Source of the DNA: Porphyra umbilicalis
Lineage: Eukaryota; Rhodophyta; Bangiophyceae; Bangiales; Bangiaceae
Length of the DNA stretch: 64,000 bases
NCBI GenBank assembly: GCA_002049455.2
Contig: KV918949.1
Span: forward strand, 1-64,000
Direction: 5' to 3'
Shown one piece after another: positions 1-12,325 of the stretch. The translations under genes were made by a program, and so were the position numbers. Below the pieces are notes generated by a model, which did not search any database, was not told the origin of the DNA, and was given only the letters and a program-made list of their open reading frames with translations. Numbering within the stretch: position 1 is the stretch's first letter; the number at the start of each line of letters is the position of its first letter.

Positions 1-2144
1 TCGAGCTCCATCCCTACGGGAAAAGTTTGCTGGATATCCAGCTTTTTTGGCCCCGGGATCCCGGAAAAAGCCGGATCCGGTGGCCTTGAAGTCCATTTCG
101 GTCGGAAACAGAGGCCGTTCGACTGATCCAGCGGCTCGCAGGAGCGGGCCAAACAGCAAGCATCATTCCAAGCCACCTGAGCGAGCCCCCACAATTGCAG
201 CTTGTCAGAAAATCCAGGATCTCGGGCGGTCTGTCGCCCGACGCGCGCTGCACGTGAGGCGATCTTCCGCGCCGCAGTGTGTGGCCCAGACCGCCGGCGC
301 TTGGGCAGCTTTTCCCCCCCCAGACGCCCATTTCTGATGTGTGCCGCCCGCCCCCCCGTCGTTTAACCAGATCGGCTGCTTCGGCGGCGTTGCAAGGGAT
401 CTTGGTCGTCCCCTCCCCCCCTCGCGCACACCTGTTGTCCCCGTCCTTGCCGTTGTCCCAGGCACGTATCCCCCCCCCTTGCTTCCTTGGAGCGTGACCT
501 ATGTGAAGGTATGTGGACGCATGTGAGACGTCTTGCTGTGATTTTTTTTATGCCAACCTTTGAGCTGGATATGTTCTGGAGGACGGGAGGGGGGGACGGG
601 AGAGAGGCGCGGGAGGAGTACGAGGGAGATGGAAGAGGAGAGGGGATGGAGACAGGAGACGGGGGCATCTCTCGCTGCGCCGCGTCCGCACTATCGGCGT
701 ACAGCCGGACGCCGCCCCCGCAACCTCTCCCGTCGGATTGGCCCATTTGGACGCCGCCGTCACGACCACCCGCTTCACGACCACCCAGATCCTTCTCCGT
801 TGGACGGGTGAGTAAGTGGGGAGTGTCCGACTGCCGGGTTGTTTTGTCTGAACTGGCCACTGACCTGTACACGCCGCTCTGCTCTTGGCTCTGTTTCTGC
901 ACCTTATTCTGTGCTATGGTGTTTACCGTATGTTCCTGTACTTTTTCTGTCTACATCTGTCTGCTCTTCTTGTGCCTTGCCTTTTCTTTGCAGCGGGGGG
1001 AAGCGGGCGGGGGCTCGGGGCGTTCGTGCCGCTCGCTTCACCGGCTCATGTTAATCCACTTGCTTGATTGCACTTGACTGTAGGTTCACATGGCAGCACT
1101 AATAAATACCATTCAAATCAACTACTATAAGCAACAGTGTCAGAGGGCACTGAAAACCAATCAGGTGTGTGCTTACAAGAAAGTGAGGAGCGTTGTGAGC
1201 CAACCAAAGTGCCATCAGATCAAGCTTTTTTCCTGGATCCTTGACGACGGGAGGGCCCCCGCGACCGGAATACGGCGGGTCAACTTGGAGCCTACAGACG
1301 GAAATATTTCTCCTGTGAGTGTCAGATCGGCGCTGTTCAAAGTGGCTGGATATCCAGGAAATTTTTCCCGTAGGGCATTGAGCTTGAGTCGCCAAGCCGA
1401 TGTAGCGTGTGCATAGCAGGCCTGCTGCAGTCCCGGCGACAGAGCCCTGCTTGCCTGCCCCACCATCGCGACACAATCCAAACGACTGGTACGAGCCGAC
1501 GCCGGGGCGACGACGTTGACAACCGCCTGGGCCTCCGCGCAGTAACGGAGACGGGGGGACCAAACAGAAAGGACCAAACACCGATACGTGTAGACGGGGC
1601 GTTGAGGGCGATTGGATGCCCTGTTGTCCGAGAAGCAGCTTGCTGCACTCCACGCAATCCTGGGTGCGACCACGACCCATTCATCCTCCAGCCAAAAAGG
1701 CTATGATTCACGCAGACGTTGACAGCAGATGAATCGATGTACGTACTCAGCGCCTAGGGTGCTGCACAGCCGATTGGCAACAGTTGACATGAAGGAGGGT
1801 CTGGCAGCAGAACTCTCATGGCGACTGACCTGCAGGGGGTATGGCAACGAGGCAGTCAGAGCGGCCGCACAGCGCCGAACCACCTGGCTGATCAATTTGA
1901 AGTGGTCAACGAAAGCTCCTGTCTGCCCGGGCAATTAAGCATAAATTCAACCAAGTCGTTTATCGTTTGGTTTGGTTCGTTTCTTGAAATCAACCTGATT
2001 CATCGAACCATCTGTAGATTCAACATGAACTTACAACCCTGACATCAAGCGCCCCGTCGACTTCGTGCCGCCCCTCACGGGGTCTGTGAGTGGGGTCATC
2101 GTGCGCGTGATCCGCGGGGTGTCCACTTTTGGGGGAAGTGCCAT
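1..2144. other. Spacer with no supported gene
   Basis: Open frames here are short and show no family motif, and their composition shifts freely. The segment from 550 to 830 is purine-rich on the plus strand, followed by a pyrimidine-rich stretch to about 990. The only structure I can support is an inverted pair at its two ends (3-42 and 1344-1383), listed separately. Confidence 0.5.
3..1383. repeat. Inverted repeat pair 3-42 / 1344-1383, possible non-autonomous DNA transposon
   Basis: Bases 3-42 and the reverse complement of 1344-1383 match over about 40 bp with a few mismatches. Both contain CTACGGGAAAA and the palindrome CTGGATATCCAG. The inner 1.3 kb shows no transposase. This could be a deletion derivative with roughly 40-bp terminal repeats, but the left end sits at the window edge, so no target duplication can be checked. 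Confidence 0.4.
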
Positions 2145-2244
2145 ATGGGGTGCGTGGCGCTTACGCACCGAAATCGCACTGTTAAGCGCGCCCTCAAAGC
2201 GCGCTTAAGCGCGCCCCGAGATGCGTTTAGCAACCCTACTCTGA

Positions 2245-3180
2245 ATGGCGAAGGCTGCGTTCATCCTCATCGCGGGTACGGGGCGCGGCTGTGGTTGCGG
2301 TCGGCGGCGCGGGGGACCGGATCCACGCCCCTACGGTCCCGCGTTGGTCCACCCCGGCGCCGACGCGGTCGCCGACGCGGACGGAGATGCCGACGGGGCG
2401 GCGGCGGCGGCAGCGGCCGCTCCCGTGGCGGGGCCGCGGCCGGGGCGGCGGCGGCTCCCCCCCCTGTGCCTGGCGGACGCCTCGATGTCGGCACGTCGGG
2501 GGTGGTGCTCTTTGGCACCACCCCCCGCGGCTCCGCCACGCTCGGCCGCCTCCTCTGGCGACGCGCCCTCACCAACACGTAACTCGTGTTGAAGACCGGC
2601 CGCGTGCGGGCGGGCGCCCACCGCCATTGGTACAACGCGTCGGCGAGGGAGGTGGCGGTGGGGTCGCTGCCGCGGGGCGCCCGCTGCTGCTGACGTGGCA
2701 CCCACACGGGGCAGATGAAGAGGGCGCGTCCGCCGCAGACGCGGGGGGGGGGGGGGGGGGTGACCCGGGCGGGCCGGCGGGTGTGGCAGCGGCGGCGGCG
2801 GCCGCCGCCGCCTATGCCGCCTTGGCGGCCGACGTTGGGCTCCTCGCGGCGGCGCTTCTCCTTTCCCCCCCCTACTGGACGCCCCCCCCGGTTGTGCCCG
2901 TCGGTGCGTACGGCGGCGGCGGCAACGACAACGACGGCGGCGCGGTGCGGCGCCCCGCTCCCCCGCTCCAGCGCAAAGGGGAGCGCACCCCCTGGGTGCC
3001 CACCACCCTCACCGTCCTCGGTTGCACTCGGGCGCCAACGGCGGGCACCCCGGGCGCGCACGAGGCGACCGTGTCCCTCGGCACGGGCGGCACCCACCAA
3101 GCCTGGTTGCAGATGGCCGCCGTGGGCGCGCCAGTCGTTGGGGACGCCCGCTACGCGCCGCTCGCGGGGCGGGCGGCAGT
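2245..3180 (+). pseudogene. RluA-type RNA pseudouridine synthase, degenerate
   Basis: RluA enzymes isomerise uridine to pseudouridine in rRNA or tRNA, using an aspartate in an RLD motif. One plus frame (2469-2582) reads GGRLDVGTSGVVLFGTTPR, the catalytic signature, with the Asp codon at 2484-2486. It then hits an in-frame TAA at 2580-2582. A second plus frame carries the C-terminal family block around 3071-3160, GTGGTHQAWLQMAAVGAPVV followed by GDARY. The two blocks are in different frames and about 600 bp apart, longer than usual. The gap is filled with Ala/Gly-rich sequence and a long G run at 2745-2762. No start can be chosen with confidence. Without clear introns I read it as a decayed gene; introns or homopolymer errors are alternatives. 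Confidence 0.68.
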
Positions 3181-5409
3181 CGTCGGGGACGCGGACGTGC
3201 GGCTCGAAGGGGAAGATGGGGAGGTGGGGGGGGGGAGGGGCGTTGCCTCGGCCTGCACGCGCAGTCGCTCGCGTGGGAGGACGAGAGGGGGGGGGGGAGC
3301 GTGCGCGTGGAAAGTGTGTGGAGGCCCTGGTGGCGACAGGGGGGAGGTGGGGGGGGGGGGGGGGGGGGGTGGGATAACGGCCGATGCGGGCCTGGATGGC
3401 CCCTACGGCGGCGCGCACCGCCTCAGCGGGGGATCGGGGGGGGGCGTCGCCGCGCGGGAGCGCCTCGCCGACGCCACCGCCGCGTGGGTGGGGGGGCTGC
3501 CCTCGTGGGCGGCGGCCTCCGCGGCCGCCGCCACGGCCCGCCGCGACGCGGCCGCCGCCGCCGCGGACGCGGCGCGCCCCTTTGCGGCGGCCGCCGCCGA
3601 GGCTGCCGACGCGGCGGGCATCCGCGGCGCCCTCGGGGCGGCCACCGCCTCCGCCGACGCGCACGACGCGCTCGTCGCGGCGGCCGGCGGCTCGCGGGCG
3701 CCCGCGCTCGCCGCCGCCGCCGCCGCCGTGCGCATCGACGGCCGCCTCGTCGGCGCCTTGTGCGGTGTCACGCCGGCCGTCGGTGGCGCGGTCGCGGCGG
3801 GCGCACCCGCCGCCGCGGCCGTGGCGGTCGCCGGCGGCCTTGCCGTTGCGACCGTCACGCCCATGGGTCGTGCCGCCGTCACCGTCACCCTCACGCCGGG
3901 GGGCGAGGGGGGGGGGCAACGACCGCCGCCGCCGCCCGCCTTGCCCCCCGCGTGTACTTCGGGGGGGGGGGCACGCTCGCCGCGGACGTCCTGCCGCGCG
4001 CCTCGCCGCTGCGGCGCGGCTGCTGGGCGGCGTGGCCGCCGCCGTGCGGTTCGTGGCGGCGGGCGTGCCCGGCGCGCGGTGCGGTGGCCGTGCCGCGCCG
4101 CCGCTCACCGACGTTGGCGGGCGCCCCCTGTGGGCGGCGGCCGTCACCGAGTTTGGTCAGGCCGCCCCTGACGGGGTGCCGCCGCCGGGTGCGGACCAGC
4201 TGGTCGTTGCCGCCACGCGGCACGTGGCGACGAGGACGGCGGGCGCGCGTGGCGCCGCGGCGGGCGCGTGGTGAGTGTCTGTCGCATGGACGGCCACGGC
4301 GGGGGCGCGGGGACGTGCGCTGGGCGCTCACCGTCAGGCACGTCGCGGCGCAAGCGTTTGGGGGGGTGGTCGTCGATGGGCGCCCCCCGCCGCGGATGGC
4401 CAACGTGGCGCGCGTGGTGGGGGGTGGGGGGGGAAGGCCGCGGGGATGGTGGCGGTGCAGCAGCTGGCGGATTGAGGGGGGGGGGGGGGGTGGGGTGACT
4501 GCCGCAGCGAGTGCGCGGCAGTGTACATGCGTTGCGTTTTTGGGTGGACGACGCGCGGCCATCAGCGCTCGCCGAAGTTTCGCGGGCGTCGGCCGCCGGC
4601 CGCGCTGTTACCGCCGCCATTGCCGACGGCAGCGCGTGGACGGGGCCGTCGCCACCCCCACCGGCTTGTCGCGGGTGCCGGCGCGGGCTCCTTTCCCGCA
4701 GACTCGTGGAGGCGACCGCGCGTCGCCGCCTCTGCTGCCGGAGACCATCGACGGCTCAGCGACGGCAGGCGCCGCCGCCGCCTCCCGCGGATGCGGCTGC
4801 GCGACGCTCGCGCCCGTCGAAGAGGTGTTGCACGCGCCGTGGGCGGCCGCGCGGCGCGCGCCGGCCGCCGCCTTCCTGGTCGTGGGCGTTGTCATGACGA
4901 CAGCGGCGGAGGCGGCGGCGACGACGGCGGCGACGGCGGCGCCGCGGCGACCGACGCGGCGGTCGATGCCACGATGGCGGCTGCCGGCACGCCACAGTGC
5001 TGCGCCCGCGGGGCCGAGAACGCCTACCCCCTCCCCCCCCCCCCGATGTATCCACCCGTGGTGGGTTTGGCGGCGCTCGCGCGCGCCGCCGGCGTGCAGT
5101 TGCGGTGGCCAAGCGGGTGGCTCGGTGCCGCGGCTGCCGCCATTCGCCGCACTGGCCTGTTCGAACATGGTCGCCACCGCTCTCGCGAGGGCGGTGGCGA
5201 CGCCACGGAGCGGCGCGAAGGTTGCGGCGCGCGTGTGGTGGGCAAGCTGTCGGCCTTGGCCCCCGCTCCTGTCGGCCGCCGAGGTGGTGGCGGCGGGGCA
5301 CGCGGCGTCCCTCTCCGCCGTGCCAGCGGTTACGGCGTCGGCGACGCACAACGCGGGGGACGTGCGGCATATGGAGAAAAAAAATCAGTTTTCGTGGAAT
5401 GGGCTGTGA
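3181..5409. other. Extremely GC-rich block, coding status unclear
   Basis: All six frames are open for long stretches because AT-rich stop codons are scarce. Products are Ala, Arg, Pro or Gly homopolymer-like. Pieces such as 3384-3890 (+, Ala-rich with short hydrophobic runs) and 4000-4274 (+) look slightly protein-like, but I recognise no family. It may be the 3' part of the RluA-like locus or a separate gene. Notable tracts are a G run at about 3350-3369 and others at 3960-3970 and 4480-4492. Composition becomes more balanced after about 5360. Confidence 0.5.
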
Positions 5410-5918
5410 GTTCTGGCTCGGGGTGGTGGGCGGGGGGTGCGGGGGGGAGGACCAGCGTGGTTTATGTTGAGATGGCTGCTGGTGGGAGATGTGAGGGGGT
5501 GGCAACGGCTGACGTGGTACCCTGTTGGGGGGGATGTATTGACTTCATACCGCCATGCGGTGTACTAAAAGCTGTCGGGCGGGTAGCCACGCCACCCTGT
5601 CCACTTTCCCACACACCTCTACGCGTCCATGCGGCCGACTGCCCAGCTCGGGGGGGCGTCTCCACCGCCCCCGGGGGGGGGTTGAACGGAGGCGGCGGGG
5701 GAAGGGCGGGTGGGGGAGGATTGGGGTGGAACGGCAAGTCACAACCAGCACCGGGGAACTGCAACCAGTACCGGCACAAGAGGTACCGAGGTGGACGCGT
5801 GGGCAAGGCGCCCCCGCGGCGGACACCTGCAGCTGCCACTCACACAGGGGAGACGCCCACGACGTACGGCGGAGGGGCACTCATGGCGAGGGCGCTTCGT
5901 GGCGGGTGCACCACGATA

Positions 5919-6154
5919 TGGCGCGTCGCCAAAGAATGATCGGATCCGAGCAAGTTCCACAGCAAGTTGCAGCATGCTGTGATCGTGCTGTGACTGTGCT
6001 TTGAAATAAAATTGCATGCTGAGGGCTCCTGGATGGCTCTGTGAGAGGCAAGGGCGATCACAGCAGTTTTAAATTCTGTGCTGTGAGCTGCTGTGAACTG
6101 CTGTGGCTTGCTGTGAACGTTTCTCAGATCCGATCATTCTTTGGCGACGCGCCA
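5919..6154. mobile_element. MITE, Tc1/mariner-like, TA target duplication
   Basis: The ends are perfect inverted repeats: bases 5916-5946 equal the reverse complement of 6127-6157 (31 bp). Taking the element as TGGCGCGTCGCC...GGCGACGCGCCA leaves a TA dinucleotide on each side (5917-5918 and 6155-6156), the Tc1/mariner target. The 236-bp body has no ORF. It carries many copies of GCTGTGA and its complement, which make further imperfect pairing inside the hairpin. It is non-autonomous. Confidence 0.85.
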
Positions 6155-6469
6155 TATACAGGTGCCTCTCAGCTGTGGGGGGGACGGGCGACGGCGGCGT
6201 TAAATAAAGATGGATTTCTCGTTGTCTCCCTCAGGCCCAGTCTAGACGGTACGCTCAGAACGTGCATGCACGCGTGTCCACCAATGGCCTCAGGCTGTGC
6301 CTTGACGGCGCGAGCACGTGCACGTGATTGGGTCCGAATATGGATATAAGTCCGTCGAGCACGCATGACACAGGGAGACGGATGCTCGTCCTTATTTAAT
6401 CCTAGCCACAAAATCGAGGAATTCACAGTATACGCCTGCGGCCCGATTTGCTCACGCAGCCACATCGAT

Positions 6470-7560
6470 TCTGGAGGTCGGCGAGACGCGAAATTGGGAT
6501 CGTCCCCCAGTGATCCTCAGATCAAGTGGAGGAACTCCTCGGGGTTTTCCGGTGGACCGTCCTGGCCTAATCTCAAACTTAGAATATGATAGGGCCAGAT
6601 CTATGACGCAAGACCGTCCTGGAAACAGTCCCGACGGTGGCGTTCGGACTTTACTCAGGATCATCCTTGAGATCAAACGAGGATCACTGGAGGACTGTTC
6701 CGCAGATGGTCTGCCGGATCAAATGGAAAACCAATCGGCGCCTTGGTCGCTGGGGGCGCTAGAAATGGCTGGCCAATGAGCGCACGGAGGCCGTCCGCCG
6801 GTGGTCCACCTTGAAGGACGTGTCCTTCGTATTGCTGATCCCCGAATTTTGTCCTGGTGGACAGAGACTGACTTGCGGACCGACTCTCTCCGCCAATCAG
6901 ATACGCCCCTGGGACTGACTTGGTGCGCCTGATTGCTTACATGTGCCCATCCAGTCTGGAAATCGACATCAGCTCCTCTTTTTTTCTGCACTTCTGGCAA
7001 GGAGACAGTAGAAAATCTCAAGATCTCGCATGGGCAGCTTGCTCCGTGCCAAGAAAATCGGATCAAGGGGCAACAAACAGTGAGTTCTGCTGGATGCAAG
7101 GTCCTGGCATCGAATGCGGGCTTTCTATTGGCTTTGATGCCTTTTTACTGTCGTTTTCGACCAATAGAATGCTGTTATTCACAGTCAGTCTCTGTCTCTG
7201 TCCCCCAGGACAAAATTCGGGGATCAGCAATACCTTTCCTATTGTCAGAAAGGGGGATCGGTGCAGCGTGTCCGAGTCGGGAATCTGCCGAGCAGCTCCA
7301 ACTCGTGCCAATCAGCAGATCAGAGCCTCCCTCGCCATAGGTACACCGAGGTAAGCCTCCATCGATGCTTGAGGTGCCACACCGCAGTCGCATCGTGCCG
7401 GCGTCCTGTGCCTTGGGCCCTTGATCTCGCTGTGTATCTCCGTCAAACAGGTCCTCGGCTGTGTCCCTCTTGGTGCTCCTACGGGCGTGCGTATGCGGTG
7501 TTAACGTGCAGTGTCGGATACTGTCCTACGCACGCACGGGCCCCCTTTCCTGGTCGCCAT
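6470..7560. other. Left arm of the putative tnp2-type element
   Basis: There is no gene here. The stretch repeats short motifs of the kind GATCGTCC, GACCGTCCTGG, GGAAACAGTCC and GGATCATCCTTGAG between 6500 and 6720. The same vocabulary recurs at 31.5-32.4 kb. Clusters of short subterminal motifs are typical of CACTA-type transposons, where they bind an element-encoded protein. I could not find an unambiguous terminal CACTA-like end. Confidence 0.4.
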
Positions 7561-7664
7561 GAAGCGTCGCAGGCGCGGTCCACGAGGTTCTGCGGTTTTC
7601 AATCTCACTGATGCCAACCTGATTCATTTGCAAGCACATCCCACGAACTCGGATTCTGCAGAGC

Positions 7665-10537
7665 ATGATGTCGGCCGTGAAGGCGACGGTGGGGGCTCGG
7701 CAGGCAGACCCCAACCTGTCCCTGGCAGAGCGATACCACGAGTGTGCGATAGAGGAGTACGACGACGTCGCCCTGTCATCAGAATCTGAGTCAGACGCTT
7801 ACGCATCAGACGACACAGAATTTTCGAGTGCATCTGAGCACCCTGATGAGGGGTTTGCAACACGTCGCGAGTTCTTATGTTTTGAGTACCTCTATGGGCG
7901 AGTGCGCGTGACGCTCAGAGAGTATGACATGATGCGAGAGGCCGAGAACTTCTTTATCCCGCAGGAGGAGTGGCCCTCGAGGTGGCGCTTACGGCAGTTG
8001 CGCAAGCACATGCTGAAGTCTTCCATACCACTGCGAAGAGAAATGACCACACGTCAGCTTCCCGTTGGCGAAGGAAGAGCCTTGCGAAAACTGCCTGACG
8101 CAATCGTGTCGTACATTCCTTTCTCTGAGCACGTAAAGCGGGACTTTGGAGATCCCAAGACGGCTGCTCTTTTCCACATTAAAGGGAAATCGTGCATGTG
8201 CACAGCTGAGCGGCCTGCAGAGTTTTATCAGACTGTAGTGGCCAGGGATCCCGCGAGGTAAAACGTGAAGACCGTCCTGTTCCGAGACCGGTACAGGTAC
8301 GACATTGGATGTATCGCCCAGGTCTCTCTTGATGCAGCTACGACGTTCAAGGCCAGTCTGATGAGCACAGCCATTGCTTGTGACGGCAACTTTACCACAT
8401 CCGCGTCCACGTATGCTCCCCAGAGCGCACTTCGACTTGGGGACTCCCTCGCGCAGTTTTCTGCTTTTCCTGATTTCGTACCGCCCGCGAGCTGGGCACC
8501 ATGCTTCACCGAAGAACGCAGGTTTACTTTGCGGTTCACGCGGTCCGGTGGCGTACTGGTTCTTGTCGTGAAAGCATCAGCCATGATGGAACAAGACTCG
8601 TGGTCCGCCTTAACGTCACTGCGGCCACTGGAGCTCTCGCAGGCGGCAGAGCCCCCTGAGTGTGCTCTCCCGGAAAAAGACCCCTACACGCTGTACGTTT
8701 CATTGTACGGTGATGAATTTAACGTATACAAGCGTCGACGGGGGAGCCTGGAGGGCTACTATGGAGCATACACATCTCTCAGCATCAAGGATCGTGCGTT
8801 TTCTGTTCGTCCACTGTTTTATTTGCCACCAGGAGCCAACCCGGACGCACTTCTCAAGCGCGTGGTGGAATACGTACTCCTCGCGAGCAAGGAAGGTGTT
8901 CACGTGTATGATGCCTTCAAACAGCAGAACGTGGTAGTTCGTGTGTACCTGTGTCTTGGTCTCTTTGATTTCCCTATGGCTGCAAAGTTTTCCAACTCGG
9001 TCGGTGCCCCAGGCATAGAGCACTGCACTAGCTGCGACATTGTCCAATTGAAGACCACTACAGCTCGGAAAGAGCGAGCCATGAGCAGCACGACCTCTTT
9101 TGACGTTAAGGACTCTCGTTACTCTCGAACTCAAGAGCGGACTGCGCTTATCATGTCGGCCGTGAAGAGCTCCCCAAAGCTGTCTGCGGAATCCGTAAAG
9201 GATGCACTGCTTCTTAATGGCATTTCCGACAAGTCCGGCAGCCTGATCATTCGTCGTGAAGAGGCACGGGGTCCCGGGAGTTTCGACATACACGAGCATT
9301 TGGTTGTCGCTCCCTCACACCTACTCTACTACAACATCGGGTCAAACCTTTTAATGGAAGCCTACGATGCCTTATCAGTAGAGCAACGGGACTCATTCAC
9401 AAATCAGATGCGTCGCTGTGCGAAGTATGTCCCGACGCATACAGTCTTGTCGTCGTTCGAACCCGAAAAGATGGGTGGCACAACCCTCTCAATGTCAGAC
9501 TATGCAGTGCTGCTCACGGTGGGCCCGACTATGCTGCAGTACTTGGTCCATCCTACAGCCACATCGCCACACGCAGTTGCCGCTCTTAGTGCTCTTCATG
9601 CCCTCCGACGGTTCTTCACCGCACTTTTCTACCTCCCAACAGCTGCCTCGGATGGCGAGGAGGCCGTGCGAGCGAGGCCCACTGTCGCTGAGCTCCAAGT
9701 CCTGGGCGAGAGTCTGATGATTGAACTGCGTCGGCTGGTGCCATTCAACGGGTCGTGGGAGCGACCATCTGTGCACCGTTTACTAGAGCTCTTGTATCGC
9801 ACTCTCCCGCTGGTGCAGCTCGGGCCGGCCATACGTGAGCTCCTTTTTGAGAGGCTTCACCAGCTGGCAAAGCGTGAGGTGAGCCAGAGCAACAGCTGGA
9901 ACTCCGCTGAGTATGCCATACAGAGGTGGAGAGACACAGAACAGTGCTCCCGAGTGCTATCTTTGCCAGGCGAATATGGAATACCCGCTTCATGGCTCAT
10001 TGGTAGACGAGGCAAGCAGCGGAAGGCCGTCTCTTTCTACAGCCTGGGTCCGAGCAGAGGTAATGCGGCCACAGTCAATGATGCTTGGCGTGCCATGCAC
10101 GCTGTGCGCACGCTCTTGGGGCCCAAAGAAGATGCTTGGAAGCGCCATGCGCCCAACGCGGCCTTCACACTTTGGCGGAAGGCCGCGAGGAAAGAGCGAT
10201 CGATTATTATCGCAGAAGGGTCCACAGTGTCCATTGTTGACATTATACCTGAAGAGCCCGGCTCTGAAACGAGTGACATGAACCACAAGCGCTTTTGGTC
10301 GCGTCCACTCCATTGCCACCGTCAACGGCGAGCTTCACGTTGCCTACGAGCCATGGAGTGTACCGCACATGGCCTTCTCCGTCTTGGGCGAGCCGGCTGT
10401 CGTCGCTGTTGACGTAGCAGCTGATGTTACCATTGTCACTGCCGACCGCGTCGGCCAATTGGCATTTGTGCTTCCTTGTGGGCAACGTAATGTCATGTTT
10501 ACCAAACGTTCGGGCTTCCACTTTAAGAGCGGGTGAC
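7665..10537 (+). pseudogene. tnp2-type (CACTA-like) transposase, one stop and one frameshift
   Basis: This would cut and paste a CACTA-class DNA transposon. The reading starts MMSAVKATVGARQ and has an acidic Ser/Glu-rich segment near residues 35-60. The tnp2 core contains LYVSLYGDEFNVYKRRRGSL, then EGYYGAYTSLS, then YLCLGLFDFPMAAKF followed by a CTSC pair. A later segment, FDIHEHLVVAPSHLLYYNIG, is also family-like. Aspartates in YGDEF and LFDFP are candidate catalytic residues. An in-frame TAA lies at 8259-8261; the frame continues smoothly on both sides. A one-base shift near 10303 (KRF then GRVHSIATVNGELHVAYEPW in the next frame) extends the protein to a stop at 10535-10537. Length would be about 955 residues. 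An alternative to the TAA being a lesion is an intron, since the context is AGGTAAAAC. Confidence 0.72.
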
Positions 10538-11144
10538 TGAGAGTGACCTGTGTATTTTATTCCTCTCTGACGTGTACGTCGGACTCGGCTCATGGTTGGA
10601 ATACTGTACTGCACCAAAAACAACGAGCAAGGGACCTACGATGGACTCAAGAGCAAATGAGAAGAAGTTGATGAATATTACAACAGCCTATGTGTGACAG
10701 CCAGCAACGTGAGGCAGTACGAAGAAACATACAAAGTGCGCATGGAGAAGCCAAAAGCAAGAAGCATAGAAAAAACACAAATGACATCGCTCATGCATTA
10801 CGTCCCACTGACAGCTTCTTCAATTCATCCACCAAGAGGTACACGGAGCTGTTCGAGAGCCGCTGCACCACCACCGTAGCATGGCAACCCATGAGACGCC
10901 TCTGCGCTGGAGAGCCCTGGCGAAGTCGATCGTGCTCGCTCCCGAACATGGTCGGTGCGCAGCGCAGACAGCACAGAGGAGCAGTAGGTCCAGCTTCTTC
11001 TCCTAGCTGTTCAATGCACGTTAAGCAGACAATGACCGAGAGCCAAACAACTACACCGCAATGAGGGCAAGACGTGCCATCAACTGAATAGTATGTGACT
11101 GATCCCGTCTCCTCATTGGGCAGACCCAAGGGTGTCCCTTTCGG
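10538..11144. other. Spacer between two convergent genes
   Basis: About 600 bp separate the 3' end of the transposase from the 3' end of the JmjC gene. No motif or RNA gene was seen. It should hold both polyadenylation regions. Confidence 0.5.
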
Positions 11145-12317
11145 CTATATGTAGTTGTGCACGATAAATTTCGTCACGCCCATGGACGCCCGCATCATGT
11201 CGACGATGGTGGCCTTCCTGCAAGCCCAGTCTGTGTCTGGTCCCATCTCCAAAAAAGCCTGCGTATCGTCAAGGTACTTTCCTAGGTAAGACACCATGAC
11301 TTTGATATCCCGTTGGAACTGTTCTGGCTCTAACGCCTGATACGTCTTCGCGTCGGCGCACCACCATTCCCCAGCAGCGAGCTCCTGGGCCGCAAGCACC
11401 AGCAGCTTTTCAAAAGGGATGTGGATAGTCAGCTTATTGCGCCAGTGCTCGGCGTGTTCCATCGCGTGAGAAAACCAGGCTGTGCAGGCAGTGTTCACGG
11501 CGGAGGCCACGTTTGGTCCCCCATTGAAGCCGCTGTGAAGGACGGCGTAACCCGTGACAACAAAGTCCCCAGGTTCCATCTTGTGGAATCCAACTCGTAC
11601 ACCACGAGCCAGAAAGAGCGTTGCAGGCCACAAGCACGCCTCTACAGCAAGAACTGTCCATACGTCACCTCCGGCCGCTTCCAATACAACCGGGTCCATA
11701 AGCTCTCGCATCACACGCTCGGCGAGAGGGCGTTCCGATGCCGGAATGAACCACCAAAACTTGCTCGCTCCGGCCTGCAAGTACGAACATGACTGCAACA
11801 GACTGTCCTCAATGTGACAGCTAAAAGGAGAGCCTTGGGTCCCAACGTACAGCAAGCTCGTGTTGATACCTTCGTATGTGGACGCTGCACCGAGCATAGT
11901 GTGGTGATTCAATATGCGAGGGTTCTCAAATCGATGACGAGGCGGGCAAGCATCGGCATGGGCAGTACGCGCAGGGTCGCCGAGACCCCTACTGCACCCA
12001 TCCTTGTTGTCAGGTGACATGTCTGAAAGATAGTACACATCTACGGGATCAAGGGCTCCACCCATCACGGCTCTGTCTTTGCCGGCAGCCGTGACTCGTC
12101 GCACCCAAGTCGCGCTGTGATCGTTCACACTGCAAAGGAAGTGCGTCATACCCAAGTCCCGGTATGCGGCTTGAAGGGCGTTTGCACTCTCACCGACTTT
12201 GGCTCTGAGTTCCGCACCTGACATACGCTTTTTCCTTTCTGATGGCAGCGGTGCCCTCAAGTCTTTGCGCTTGACGCTCAGGTCAGGCGCAGGCCTACCA
12301 GAGAATGAGTCGCACAT
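11145..12317 (-). pseudogene. JmjC oxygenase domain, C-terminal part of a split gene
   Basis: JmjC proteins are Fe(II)/2-oxoglutarate dioxygenases, mostly histone lysine demethylases. The domain is clear: TSLLYVGTQGSPFSCHIEDS carries the iron ligands His and Glu (His codon at 11814-11816). EPGDFVVTGYAVLHSGFNGG carries the distal His (codon about 11535-11537), followed by PNVASAVNTA, matching the KDM4/JARID-style FN.G.N.AEAVN block. The Met at 12317 lies 8 bp from the 5' LTR of the Ty3 element and is probably not the original start. If the element and one copy of GGTAG are ignored, this frame is continuous with the minus-strand JmjN-like segment ending at 22006. The protein ends with a hydrophilic helical tail after the JmjC fold. 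The gene converges on the tnp2-type transposase. Substrate cannot be predicted. Confidence 0.85.
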
Positions 12318-12325
12318 AATGGTAG

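Noticed and set aside
2745..3369. Long G runs as functional G-quadruplex sites
   Set aside because: Runs are common in all GC-rich blocks here and may be partly assembly artefacts; nothing ties them to a promoter.
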